From positions 96,832,144 through 96,896,143 of the forward strand of contig NC_133326.1 in the NCBI RefSeq assembly GCF_042186555.1: DNA of 64,000 bases. Reading direction: 5' to 3'. The notes under the pieces are model-generated. The model did no database searches. It had not been told where the DNA came from and worked only from the letters and a program-made list of their open reading frames with translations. Numbering within the stretch: the stretch's first letter is position 1; each line of letters starts with the position of its first letter. This DNA comes from Aquarana catesbeiana (taxonomy: Eukaryota; Chordata; Amphibia; Anura; Ranidae). This document shows positions 45,428 through 56,545 of the stretch, piece after piece. Position numbers and translations under genes: made by a program.

Positions 45428-46844
45428 GCGGGAGTTCCTTGGACATCACTGCAGCCACCATTACTACTTGACGTTATCCTTTGATGCCATTTTACCTTTA
45501 TCCCAGCACTAGGTAGGGTGTAGTGCTGTGTATGTGAGTACTTGACTTTTAATAAATGTGATCTTCTTAGCCACACAGTGTGCACTATGTACTCTTATTT
45601 TTATTGCATGTGAACATGATCATCAATTACTGAGTGCTGCCTTTATGTCGTGTGACCATCTGCCCATGCAAGTCTCCATCTTTATCCACTGAGAGTGGTA
45701 AATGCTGTTTTGACCCGTCTGTTAGCTCAGGGGTCCATATGCTGAGGTGAGCGGTTTGGCTAGCTGGTGGTGGAATCACGGATGTATAGCACTGCATGGA
45801 CTGTCGTGAGCACTTAGACCACTACAGAGGAGACCTTTTCTCTATCAACTTTTGGATTTAAATTTAAAGGGACTTTTATTAGTAATATTTGGACTTCTGG
45901 GTATAGCACTGCACTGCTTTATTTATCCCTTGTCTGTCGCATGCAACGCTGGCAATATAGTGGGAATGCCATCTGGTTCCTCCTAACATCCTGTCCAGGT
46001 TGCAGGTGTCTGGAGACATGGTTCCAGTTGTTGGAGCACTGTTAAGCCTTTTTTTTAAATGTTTGTGAGTATCGCTCTTGTTTTTACTATTTAAATACAT
46101 TTTATCTTTGGTAATGCACAAAGTTGGTGCGCCCTCTTTCTCTTTTTCTATAGCGGGGAACCATTCCCCCTTGCCTTCCTGGTAGTTACTGGGCACATCA
46201 TGATTTGAGCCTGTAACTGGAAGTTGTAAGACCCACAGCTACGTGCTGTGTGCAGGCTCACTTGTGGCCGAACTATATCCAGAGCTGTACTGCTGTATAT
46301 CTCTGATGGAGAGCATTATCATTTTCATACTAACCTTGTATACTCATGACGTATATGAGACGTTGTGTTGGCATGCCTATGTGTACAATCCTGCAGGGTA
46401 TAGGCACATGATCCAGTTTTTTTGATTCTATACTGTATTCTGTTTCCATTGTATATTTCTCCCCAGTCTTTGGGATGTGAGCAGAAGATTGTGTGGTGTG
46501 GTTGGTTGAGAATGTTGTCAATTTTGTTATTATTCTCATTCTGGACATTTTTGGGTTTCGGTTTGTGATGTGAGAATTTGTAATAAAGGACCGTTTCAGC
46601 ACTTGCATTGATATTAAATAGTAAGCAGCACTAAGCTGGCAAGCTGACAAGGTTCACTTTAGCACATTTCTGTTTATTTGCTGAATGATGTACTTTAGTG
46701 GTAATTCCTTGTTTACCTGCAAAGGTACAGAGCAGTATCATTTTGAAAATGTATTTTAACTGACTTGGAGTTCTCATTTAACATATTGCATTTCATTGGT
46801 CAAACTGTTTGTCCTGGATAATGAGCATTTTTTTTCTCTTCCAG

Positions 46845-46940
46845 CTGGATTCCTCAGGCCCGTTGTTATCTTTGGTCCCATTGCTGATGTTGCACGAGAG
46901 AAGCTAGCTAGAGAAGAGCCTGATATCTATGAGGTGGCAA
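46845..46940 (+). CDS. tjp1: tjp1 exon: start of guanylate-kinase-like domain
   Basis: It begins after TCTCTTCCAG and ends before GTAAGT; 96 nt. It reads AGFLRPVVIFGPIADVAREK and LAREEPDIYEVA. The GPIADVAR stretch sits where active guanylate kinases have a glycine-rich ATP loop ending GK; that loop is missing, as in all ZO proteins, so the domain is a binding module and not an enzyme. DIYEVA differs slightly from the mammalian DIYQIA. Confidence 0.95.
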
Positions 46941-47688
46941 GTAAGTTTGCAGTGTTTTGCTGCAGTTGGTATATATTTTTAAATTACACAATGAATGGTT
47001 ACACTCTGCCTTCGTCTAGCTGTCATTTCTTTATAAGCCAGCTGACCATTCTTGTAAATGCTGTTAAATAAAGATTAGAAAACCCTGAATTGAGAACACC
47101 CAAGATGCATATCCGATCGCTAGAATACAAACATGCATAATGTTAATAAATGAATCAAATAGTGTGGCGCTAAATTAATACAACATTGTAGAAAATATAC
47201 TGTACTTAATATGCATTAAACTCTAATATAAATTAATAATAAATATCTCAATTCATAAAGTGCAAAAGTGTAAAATAAATGCAATTTTACATTTCATAAA
47301 AAAATACACCAACATAATAAAATTAGTGTTTTGAAAAAACAATATTCAAATTCTATAAACAAGTCCCAATTCATGAATTAAAAAAATCTCAAAAATAGGC
47401 AATTCATTTGCAACATCCAAAAAAATAAAAGGTGTATAGTTCCATGTGCAAGCGAATACCGCTCTTATCCAATAAATATAGGCAATCTAGGGAATAAATA
47501 GTTTTTTGGTTTTTTTTCAGTCATATTTTTATTGGACTTTTTTTCATAATACAACAACAATACAATAAAAAAAATAAACATTTCCCACAAATAACCCCAC
47601 CCAAACACACCTCCCAAAAAAAATCCCTAAAATACGTTTCCATTTTTACGCCCACCAGACTACGCTTCGATCTTTAGACCCCTTTCAC

Positions 47689-48056
47689 ACTGGAGGCTTT
47701 TTCAGGCGCTTTAGCTCTTACAAAAGCGCCTGAAAAATGCCTCATCTGCAGTCCCAGTCTGAAAGCCTGAGTGCTTTCACACTGGCGTGCTGGGCTGGCA
47801 GGACGTTAAAAAAAAAATCATACAAGAAGTGTCTTTGGGGCGGTGGAGGAGCGGTATATACGCAGCTCCTACACTGCTCCTGCCCATTGAAATGAATGGG
47901 CACCGCTGCCAAAACGCTTCGGCAGTGGTGCTACACGGGCACTATTAACCCTTTCCTCGGCCGCTAGCGGGAGTTAAAAGCGCCCCACTAGCGGCTGATA
48001 AGTGCCGCTAAAACAACAGTAAAGCACCGCTAATGCAGCTGCAACGTGAAAGGGCT
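47689..48056. mobile_element. MITE with ends CCCCTTTCAC..GTGAAAGGGC
   Basis: cccctttcacactggagg at the left and cgtgaaagggc at the right are terminal repeats. Inner stems are aggcgctttagctctta against its mirror aaaagcgcctgaaa, and ctagcgggagttaaaagcgc. It is inserted in the LINE at 47497-50410. Confidence 0.75.
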
Positions 48057-49519
48057 TTTACGCAAGACCCTTCATCTCATTAATGCTCCTCAATGGAATA
48101 TATATGCTTATCTCCCTCTTAATGTCATCATTGGTTTTCTTCATTATCTTTAATTCACTCAACTGATTGTTCAAACTGGTTGGAAACTAACCACCAATGC
48201 CAATTTTTTAGGAATTTTTTAAAACTCGTCCTATGTTTATATGTCCATTCCTCTCATCTTAGATTATGATTGATTGCCCTAATCAATGGATCTATCATTG
48301 GCGAGTATTTTGATATCCATTTTTGTAATATAAGTTTATGAGCCATATACATGGTTCTCAATCGCATCACATGCATTTTAGCTGGGAGGGTGCCTTCCGA
48401 TATAATCCCTAGCAATGCTGTTTTTGGGTCAAAATGAACCTGTGTAAAACATAACAGATTTAAAATATCAAATCCACCCTCCCAGTAGCGATCCAGTTTA
48501 GGACATTATCACAGCATATGTATAAGTGTACCTGTATCAGTAGTGCACCTTGGGCAGTTTGGAGTATCTGCTTTACCCCAAGAGTATAGCTTTATAGGGG
48601 TATAGTGGGCTCTGTGGATGATAAATAACTAAGTTAAGCACTGTGACGAGGATAAGGATACTTCAAATAAATTCTTCAGAGCTTGTTTCCACTCCTCGTC
48701 ACTTAGTGTCTCTAGATCCCTACACCACTGCCCAAAGCTATTCACCTGTGAATTAATTGTAGCTGTCATTTGAAAAGAAGAATATATACTCTCTATAAGT
48801 CCCTGTTTAGAGCGTTTTGCAGTTACTGCCAAAGTTAGCATTGCTGAAGGATTATGTTTTAATAAAAAAAGTCCTTGCTTGACTCTGCAAAGCGTGACAA
48901 AGTTGTAGATATTTAAAAAATAGTTTATTAGGCAAATTATATCTTTCTGCCAGTTTATTAAATGGTTGCAAAACCTCATTATCAAAAATTTGACAAAAAC
49001 AGAATTCTAGCCTTCTTCAATAGATCAAAAATTTTCAAGCTTCGCAACTACAGGCAATTGCAGATTATTCTATATTAGGCATATATGGTGTATATCCTTC
49101 ATGTTGGGTATCTTGTTGAATAGTAGTCCAAATCTTATGTATTAAATGTAGGTTAAACTACGTTTACTATAGAAATAATAAGCTACTATTAACTGTACCG
49201 GTGGATCTATCGGCAGCTGAGAGAATATAATCTGTTGTATGGGATCCTCATAATCTGACATTCCATCCATTTAATTGCTGAAGTTGGGTTGCCAGATAGT
49301 ACAATCTGGCATTCGGAACCGCCAGCCCTCCCCTACCTTTAGGCAGCTGCAAAATTTCCAATCTAATCCGGGGGTGTTTTATATTTACAAATAAGTTCTT
49401 TAAACAAGGCATCTATTCGTGTAAAAAATTTCCGAGGAAGCCATACTGGACAATTAACAGATATAATAGTTGTGGTATCCATTTCATCTTTATCAAATTT
49501 GCTCTACCTATTATCCTCC

Positions 49520-49910
49520 TCTTCTGAGGTCCCTCGGCGGCTTTCACGCCTCCTCGCATCAGATAACCCCCTAGGAGAAGCACTCTCCCAGGGGGTTACG
49601 GTCCGGGGGCGCTCCCGAGTCCAGCATTTGCATCCATAGACACAAATGCCGGACTCGGCCCTGGCGCCCACGTGATTGGATTTGATTGACAGTAGCGGGA
49701 GACACTGGCCGCGCTGCTATTAATCTATCCAATCAATAGCCGGGACCCCGTGCAGAGAGGGAGAGCGCGTCTCCGTCGAGGGAATTACGGGGCTCAGGTA
49801 AGTAAAACGGGTGGGGGGGCCTGGGGGGCCGGTCACTGGCAGAAGTTTTTTCACCTTAATGCATAGGATGCATTAAGGTAAGAAAACACAAGGGTTTACA
49901 GCCCCTTTAA
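49520..49910. mobile_element. MITE fragment inside LINE
   Basis: The GC-rich body ends in caccttaatgcataggatgc, attaaggtaaga and gggtttacagcccctttaa. The stem caccttaatgcat/atgcattaaggt is the same as in 38451-38897. The left end is not clear. Confidence 0.55.
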
Positions 49911-49935
49911 GTAGTGGGACTAAATTCCTCTCCAC

Positions 49936-50412
49936 TTATGTATTTACTTGTGATGCAACTTGTACGCCTAGATATTTAAATGTAGAGACTACAGCTATTT
50001 GAAAGTCTGAATTTGGAAGGTTGTTTACCAGGGGGTCCACAGGTAAAAACTGATTTATCCCAATTAATTGTAAAACCCGAGAAGGAGCCATATATATTAA
50101 AGACATCACTGCCTTCAAAGAAGATAATGTGTCTCCCAAAAATAAGAATGTATCATCTGCATATAAGGCAATCTCATCCTCTCTTAAGGGTCTGCGAAAC
50201 CCAATTATATTCATTGATTGAGGATAGAGGCAGCTAACAGTTTCAGGGCCAATGCAAAGAGTAAAGGTGCATAAATAATTGTTGCATCCAATGCTGATCA
50301 CCACAGTGATATCACCCGTGATATAAGATAAGGTTGGCTCCTTACCAGATAGCGTGGACCGTATTAAATGGTCAAAAGCGCATTTAAAATAACTAGGATG
50401 TCTTTGTGTCAC
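49936..50412 (-). pseudogene. LINE reverse transcriptase fragment
   Basis: It reads RPLREDEIALYADDTFLFLG (the YADD catalytic box), SLKAVMSLI and INQFLPVDPLV, then FQIAVVSTFKYLGVQV. This is RT palm motif C and the following region of an L1-group element. Everything upstream of the palm is missing. Confidence 0.75.
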
Positions 50413-50637
50413 TCCTCATCCCCTTGCTGCGAACTCTCATGTGTTCTTTTACGGTGAGGTACCCCTTCTTGTACGTCTCTTGAAGAGTAGAGACAAGATG
50501 AATTCCTATAGTGAGGATATGTTATCCTGTTTTCATGGAGGTGGAATGTGAACTATATTAAGCCACATCTTTACCATACAGAAATAGGTATTCTATCTTT
50601 TTACCTGCGTACTCAGTGTTCGTGTATTTTTCTGTAG

Positions 50638-50720
50638 GAAGTGAACCAAGAGATGCAGGTACCGACCAGCGCAGCTCTGGGATCATTCGTCTCCACACAA
50701 TCAAACAGATTATTGACAGG
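50638..50720 (+). CDS. tjp1: tjp1 exon: guanylate-kinase-like domain, middle
   Basis: It begins after TTTTCTGTAG and ends before GTGAGT; 83 nt, leaving in phase 0. It reads RSEPRDAGTDQRSSGIIRLH and TIKQIIDR. It is nearly invariant in vertebrate ZO-1, which at the end usually has DQDK where this copy has DRDK. The first two bases complete an Arg codon (A|GA), where mammals have Lys. Confidence 0.95.
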
Positions 50721-51084
50721 GTGAGTGATTAATACAATGGGATGTTTTGAAAAATAGCCTGAGCTGGTCATCTTTCAGATGAAGCTGACAGTTTGACTCG
50801 TGCCTGTGTAGGATTGATGCTAGCTGATTAGGCATTTAAATCCAACAGCGAATTGATTTTATCGGATGCTGTAAAGAAATTGGATTGTCTTGCTATGCTT
50901 GTGCCTTTATATGCATTTACCTGTGCTTTCCAAATGCTAGCTCAGGGATATAGGAATTTGAGATCCTTATATATGTGTTTATAACATAGTGCCTGGGAAC
51001 AAACAGGACCATTGCCGTACCTGTTTATATAATTTTTTTCTGTGCTCAGATTGGTGAATTCATGCAGTGCTGTTGTTTCTACAG

Positions 51085-51295
51085 GATAAACATGCACTTT
51101 TGGATGTGACCCCAAATGCTGTAGATCGCCTGAACTATGCACAGTGGTATCCAATAGTAGTGTTCCTTAACCCTGACTCCAAGCAGGGTGTGAAAACTAT
51201 GCGAACGAGGTTGTGCCCGGAATCTCGAAAAAGTGCCCGAAAACTTTATGAACGTTCACATAAATTACGCAAAAATAATCATCACCTTTTTACAA
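51085..51295 (+). CDS. tjp1: tjp1 exon: guanylate-kinase-like domain core
   Basis: It begins after GTTTCTACAG and ends before GTAGGT; 211 nt. It reads DKHALLDVTPNAVDRLNYAQ, WYPIVVFLNPDSKQGVKTMR, TRLCPESRKSARKLYERSHK and LRKNNHHLFT. This is the conserved GuK core that binds occludin. The intron before it is the shortest in the window (364 bp). One change from mammals is MRTRLCPES against MRMRLCPES. Confidence 0.97.
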
Positions 51296-51535
51296 GTAGG
51301 TACAAAATACATTGTGCAAGTGATCATTTTATAACCATTTTGAAAGCTTGCAGGTGCCAGGATTATTTTTGCCATAATAAACGAGACATGTTTGAAGTAA
51401 ACAACCCGATGAAGTTTTGCTGAACATGCTATGAGCTGCTGGTTTGTAAGGGCCTTTGTGCTTATTGCACATGGTAATGCACACACTTCAGTGTGCTCCA
51501 TTACCATTCATTTTGAATGGCAACCCAACCCACTG

Positions 51536-51976
51536 TTATGCCCCGTACACACGGTCGGACATTGATCGGACATTCCGACAACAAAATCCTAGGATTTTTT
51601 CCGACGGATGTTGGCTCAAACTTGTCTTGCATACACACGGTCACACAAAGTTGTCGGAAAATCCGATCATTCTGAACGCGGTGACGTAAAACACGTATGT
51701 CGGGACTATAAACGGGGCAGTAGCCAATAGCTTTCATCTCTTTATTTATTCTGAGCATGCGTGGCACTTTGTGCGTCGGATTTGTGTACACACGATCGGA
51801 AATTCCGACAACGGATATTGTTGTCGGAAAATTTTATAGCCTGCTCTCAAACTTTGTGTGTCGGAAAATCCGATGGAAAAAGTCAGATGGAGCCCACACA
51901 TGGTCGGAATTTCCGACAACACGCTCCGATCGCACATTTTCCTATCGGAAAATCCGACCGTGTGTATGGGGCATTA
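51536..51976. mobile_element. MITE with ends TTATGCCCCGTACACACGGTC
   Basis: tgccccgtacacacggtcgg at the left is mirrored by ccgaccgtgtgtatggggca at the right. Inside, cggaaaatccga and tccgacaac words recur many times in both directions, so most of the 440 bp can fold. It lies between two tjp1 GuK exons. Confidence 0.85.
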
Positions 51977-52680
51977 CAGTAGTGGTCAACGCTTCTGCAT
52001 TACAGTGCACTTCAGTGCAAATGCTGTGTGTTGTGCTGGTAATAAAAAAAGGCCTTGTAGATTTTTGGGCCATTTCCATGCGTTTGTAGCTAGTTAATGA
52101 ATGAGCTGCCTTAATGCAACACACATTGATGCATGACATATTGCATGCAATGCAGTACGCTACTGTTCAGAGAATGGGCCCTAAGTAATGCCAGCAAGGC
52201 ACATTACAACCTGACTGCACAGGTGAAATAATGTGGATTTATTTTTTTTCCTGGAGGTTGCAGAGCATTGCCACAGCGATCGGAAAATCGTGGGTGCAAT
52301 ATCAGGCTCCTGCAGAATCTCAGTATAACTGTCTGCCTGTACCCTCCCATACCGGCAGACAGTTAATGGAGAGCAGAAAAATCAATGAACTGCAGGAGCG
52401 CTCACCAATGTCCTCAGTTCATTGAGAGCTACAAGCCATCTGCTGCATTTGCTGATGCTACTTGTAGTTAATTCATTCAAAGAATTTTGAGAATGAACGA
52501 TGTGGCTGTGTGTACGGAGTCCCGAATGGCCTCACCCTTTTTACATTTTTATAGGTGCCGGGAGAAGATCCCTTGCGCGCCGTCATAGCAGAGGGATCGG
52601 AGGGGCGCAAGCAGGTTCTCTTTGATTACATGTTACACCCTAAATACTGGTGTAATGTTTTGCCAAAGGTGAATTATCCT

Positions 52681-52942
52681 TTAGGCTCGGTTCACACAGG
52701 GGCGACTTGTCAGGCGACCTAGTCGCCTGACAAGTCACCTCCCGTTCTGTGCTACGGAACCGTTCTAATAGGAGCGACGCAAGTCGCTCCGACTTAGAAA
52801 AAGGTTCCTGTACTACTTTGGGGGCGACTTGCATAGACTTCTATGCAGAAGTCGTTTTGCAAGTCGCCTCGGAAGTCGTTTGCAGGTCGCCTCGCTGAGG
52901 CGACCTGCAAGTCGTGCCGCCCCTGTGTGAACCGGCACTTAA
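52681..52942. mobile_element. MITE with 24-bp terminal repeats
   Basis: cggttcacacaggggcgac at the left and gccgcccctgtgtgaaccg at the right are reverse complements, and the flanks TTAG/TTAA extend the match. Inside are several palindromes: gtcaggcgacctagtcgcct and gcaggtcgcctcgctgaggc. Confidence 0.85.
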
Positions 52943-53092
52943 TCAAATGGTATCTTATGCTCCAACCAGGCGTGACCTAAACTTGATTTTTACAGTATAG
53001 GGGCATAAAAGCTTCCACAGCAAGAAAGGAAAATCATTATGTATGGCCATATTAAAGGAAACCTGTCAGGATACAAATATGGCTTTGTGGCT

Positions 53093-53097
<5 letters not shown>

Positions 53098-53182
<85 letters not shown>
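53098..53182 (+). repeat. (AT)n microsatellite
   Basis: About 42 uninterrupted AT units. Long open frames across it are artefacts. Confidence 0.97.
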
Positions 53183-53186
<4 letters not shown>

Positions 53187-53235
53187 TTAGTCATGCTCCA
53201 GGACTGCCAACCTCTCCTCTATGCAGCCAGTGAAA

Positions 53236-53510
53236 TGTCAGTTACTTCAAATCTTTCCCAACTCAGTAAATGTAAAGCAAGGATAAGGATGGTAACCCTG
53301 TGGTCTCATCATCCGTGACAAGGCACTACCCATATTGCTGTGGGTTACGGGGACGTGACTTCAAACTAACTAGAGGAAAGTTTAAAACTAATCTTCGAAA
53401 GTATTTTACTGAAAGGGTAGTTGATGCTTGGAATAAACTTCCAGCAGAGGTAGTGAGTCAGTCATTAGTAAATGGCTTCAAACATGCTTAAGACAAACAC
53501 CGACCTATAC
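53236..53510 (+). mobile_element. L2/CR1-group LINE, 3' ORF2 fragment
   Basis: It reads RDFKLTRGKFKTNLRKYFTE and RVVDAWNKLPAEVVSQSLVN, then GFKHA and a stop. The xVVDxWNxLPxEVVxxxxxxxFK pattern is the usual C-terminus of CR1/L2-type ORF2. It is followed by a short tail with tatgtttctat at 53570. Only the last 60 or so codons are left. Confidence 0.7.
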
Positions 53511-53965
53511 TAAGACAAAAAAGTTAACGAAAAAAAAAAACACTTTTTTTTTCTGCAGTCACTTTTCTATGTTTCTATCTGGACTGGCTGCCTTTAAACC
53601 AAGCAGACTTGCTTGCTGTAATGTATATTAATTACCTGGAATAAATTGGAAGTTTGATAGAGTATTATCTAGTGTGCTTTCTGTTCTGACCACATGATGC
53701 TGCTGGACCATAAATACAAATGCAGACAGCACTAGAGTACTCACAAATCTTATTCTTCAATGGATATAAAAATGTAGTTTATAAAAATATCTATCCTCTA
53801 ATTCACTGGTAAATCAGTGTTGCAGTTATTCACTACATGTACTTTCTCTCTTATATACCCATTTAAATATTTTGGGCTTTTTTAAAGGTTGCGATCTGCT
53901 ATGCCAAGATAACAGGATTAAAATAATGATGTATTTAAATTTTTTTAACACGTCTTGTTTGACAG

Positions 53966-54066
53966 CAACCATTAATCTTAATTCTATGAATGATGGCTGG
54001 TATGGAGGGCTGAAGGAAGCTGTACAGCAACAACAGAACCAGCTGGTTTGGGTCTCGGAAGGCAAA
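53966..54066 (+). CDS. tjp1: tjp1 exon: end of guanylate-kinase-like domain
   Basis: It begins after GTTTGACAG and ends before GTAAGA; 101 nt, leaving in phase 0. It reads TTINLNSMNDGWYGGLKEAV and QQQQNQLVWVSEGK. WVSEGK is the last strand of the GuK fold and leads into U6. The reading frame stays open past the donor, but the GTAAGA site and the next exon's AEGG..DDLDLHDDR join show where the exon ends. Confidence 0.96.
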
Positions 54067-54583
54067 GTAAGATTTTCTCTAAGTTTTAGTATCTCTGTGC
54101 ATGAGTTTGTGGCAATGTTTTCAGCATACTCACTAGAATGCAGTGCCTGGAATTCACTTTACAGAAGCTGCAAATGTATGAAACCGCTCATTTTGCCTTT
54201 GATTTAGATGTGATGCACAGTACAACTGACACTTAAAGTGTTTTTTTTTTTGTTTTGTTTTTTTTTTTACTTTTAACACTCTTGCTGAAGGTGTTTACAT
54301 GTTTGAAAGGACATATTTTTTGTGTTAGCAGCTGTATTAATTTTTTAGGCCTATCATGTATTCCAAAAGCCATACATACAATGAAACACTAGCCATGGTT
54401 TGTAAAAAAAAATAGTGGGGACAGTGTATAGTTTTCAGTATGTGCATTAGTGGAAAAGATGTCCAGACAATCGTGTGGATTTTAGAAAGCTATCTATAAA
54501 GTAAATAAATTCCTGGACTTCTCCAGCAAAGATTCCAGATGTAGAATTACTAACCTGGTCTAACTTGACTTCATTCGGTGCAG

Positions 54584-54931
54584 GCAGAAGGAGGCACAGA
54601 TGATGATCTTGATTTGCATGACGACCGTCTATCCTACTTATCAGCTCCAGGTAGTGAGTACTCAATGTATAGTACTGATAGCAGGCACACTTCAGACTAT
54701 GAAGATACGGACACAGAAGGAGGGGCTTACACTGACCAAGATCTGGATGAGACGCTTAATGATGAGGCAGGGACTCCGCCGGAGTCTGCCATTACTCGCT
54801 CTTCTGAACCTGTTCGGGATGACAATTCAGGAATACATCAGGAAAACCAAGCCTTCCCATCCTTTCCACAGCACCCACAGCCAATCATCAGAACTGATTC
54901 TCCGGGATTTAAAAATGTTCCATCTCAACAG
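54584..54931 (+). CDS. tjp1: tjp1 exon: U6 and acidic region
   Basis: It begins after TTCGGTGCAG and ends before GTAGGT; 348 nt, phase 0 at both ends. It reads DDLDLHDDRLSYLSAPGSEY and SMYSTDSRHTSDYEDTDTEG, followed by GGAYTDQDLDETLNDEAGTP. U6 in ZO-1 folds back on the GuK/SH3 module and controls occludin and alpha-catenin binding. The Ser/Thr/Tyr- and Asp/Glu-rich part matches other vertebrates closely. The last third, ending near DSPGFKNVPSQQ, is more variable. Confidence 0.96.
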
Positions 54932-55374
54932 GTAGGTCCAGTTTAGCTTTTTGTGCATGCGTCTTTTTAGTGTAGTAAATTAAATGTATAAGGTAAAATT
55001 AATTCATGTTAATATTTTGACACTGTTTAGTAAACACGTTTGTGTTTTATTTAAAGCCTCTGAAAAATAGGGTTTTTGCTTAGCATGAGACCTGCTTACC
55101 AAGTTATTGGTATATAGGTGGTTAAACATTTTGAGAGCCCTTTCACAAGGTTCACAGCTATGTTTGATCACATATAGGCCATCATTCATACAGAAGTATA
55201 TTTACACACACAGGTAGCAGATATTTAAAGCACCTATTATTATTATTACTTAAAGCCAGTTTCATCACGATGCAAGTCCAGGATTATTTCCCAAGTAGAT
55301 GCTGGGTAGGTTTTGTCACGTCTTTTAGTATTTCCTCATTCAAATAGTTTGACTAGGGTAGTTATAAATAAGGG

Positions 55375-55602
55375 AAAGGATGATGCCGCTCTCCAAGCTC
55401 CGTGGACCGTAAGGGAAAACCTCCACCTTCAATAGGAAACAGGTGCAGACTGCACAAGTCTAAGGTACTAAGGAAATCCCGGACTGCTGCACTTTGAAAA
55501 CGACCATCTTTATTCAAAAATGGTTAAAATCCAACAGAAATCATCAGATACGGTAGAAGAATAGCGATAGTTAACGCGTTTCACATACAGAGATGCTTAC
55601 TC
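55375..55602 (-). mobile_element. 228-bp retroposed unit starting at a hammerhead-like core
   Basis: agttataaataaggg at 55360-55374 and 55603-55617 is a perfect 15-bp duplication. On the minus strand the unit starts GAGTAAGCATCTCTGTATGT then GAAACGCGTT (55573-55582). With the C and T supplied by the flank this gives CTGAGTA, a 4-bp stem (GCAT-ctctgt-ATGT) and GAAAC: a degenerate hammerhead at the very 5' end. Downstream come tttttgaataaagatggtcg and a GC-richer tail. No A tail is present. Confidence 0.65.
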
Positions 55603-56365
55603 AGTTATAAATAAGGGTAGGTCTGCCTATTATAGTGAATAGGTCAAAAAGTTGAGTGTGTGAGTTTTAAACGCCAGATGTCGCTGAGTATTTTAATGGC
55701 TGAGGGCCTATTCATAACACCAGGTACGTCACAGTGCATTAATTGAAGAATTGTGGCATGTAGACCTAATTAAAAATCAAAATGTCATAGTATTTATTTC
55801 TTTCTTACTTTTTGAAATGGTATGGCTTGCCACGGTATTCCAGTTTTCTTATGTGGTCTGTTATTTCATAGACCAATATGTTACCAGGCTAAACACTTTG
55901 AAAAAGCATTGTGCAGTATTCCTTTAAGAAATGGGGTATGTATATGTATTCTGCAGTAATCTTCTTATCCTCTTTCACTGCATCCCATTAATATAAACCT
56001 GTAAAACTTTGAAGGCTCCCTTGACTTGCTTGACTTTCTCTGACCTCAGTACTTTGAGTCGCTGACCCGTTACAAGCATGCAGCTAGTGAAGTCAGAGCA
56101 GTGTCAGATCCCCTGATGTGTTATGTACTTCTTCTAAGCTAGTGATGCAAAGACCAGCATAACAGGCATTTAGCAATTTGAAAAGGAGAATTTGGTTCCA
56201 GAGTCTACATACTTTTTCAGTACAGGTTTCCTATAATGATCCGCTTCTGTTTTTCCTAGTGAAGGTTGGAATATCCAGAGAACCTAATAGGTTGTTGAAG
56301 GAAACGCAGAACTTTACATTCAGATACTTTGCTTAATTACGCTAAAACCAGAATGGTATTCAATA

Positions 56366-56545
56366 GGGTTGATATACTAAAACTGGAGAGTGCAAAATCT
56401 GGTGCAGCTGTGCATGGAAACCAGTAGGCTTCCTGTTTTGTTTTTTGTCAAAGCTTAATTGAACAAGCTGAAGTTAGAAGCTGATTGGCTACCATGCACA
56501 GCTGCATCAGATTTCACACTCTCCAGTTTTAGTAAATCAACCCCC
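56366..56545. mobile_element. MITE with ends GGGTTGATWTACTAAAAC
   Basis: gggttgatatactaaaactg with gagagtgcaaaatctggtgc and agctgtgcatgg is mirrored by ccatgcacagctgcatcaga and ctccagttttagtaaatcaa. Arms are about 62-70 bp and the loop about 47 bp. Confidence 0.85.

Larger units (their letters stand above)
43449..45927. mobile_element. Giant inverted repeat: two arms of about 860 bp
   Basis: The left arm 43449-44305 and right arm 45067-45927 are reverse complements at roughly 98-99 percent by eye; examples of differences are the base after ggtcacacga, cagtgatgacc against cagtgatgtcc, and gcccaagcttat against gcccaagattat. The spacer is 44306-45066. Each arm contains a hammerhead-like motif and, 3' of it, ttttaataaatgtgatc. 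The outer flanks differ. The right unit continues to about 46150 and ends ggtgcgccctctttctcttt, like the end of the element at 2099-2534; the left unit continues outward to about 43350, towards tttttgcgctgactttattt on the minus strand. Confidence 0.85.
47497..50410 (-). mobile_element. L1-group LINE, 5'-truncated and decayed
   Basis: On the minus strand it begins inside reverse transcriptase (about 50410) and ends in an A-rich 3' tail (read as T-rich at 47497-47560, with aataaaaatatgactg). The RT and a C-terminal zinc-like part (about 48550-48460, CP.C..DTGTLIHMLW.CPKL) are recognisable. Two MITEs (47689-48056, 49520-49910) are inserted. It is a different and older family than the LINE at 175-8139. 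Confidence 0.7.

Noticed and set aside
43449..45927. Giant inverted repeat as an assembly error
   Set aside because: Several single-base and microsatellite differences between the arms, and different outer flanks, argue for two real copies. Only long reads can settle it.
46940..47490. A fifth tail of the hammerhead-like family (gtgtggcgctaaatt)
   Set aside because: A gcgc-containing, AT-rich, tail-like end is visible, but no core motif or target duplication supports the call.
51456..52139. Many overlapping frames on both strands
   Set aside because: They arise from the palindromic MITE at 51536-51976, whose tccgac words avoid stops in several frames.
53043..53318. Open frames rich in YIYIYI across 53098-53182
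   Set aside because: They are created by the (AT)n microsatellite.
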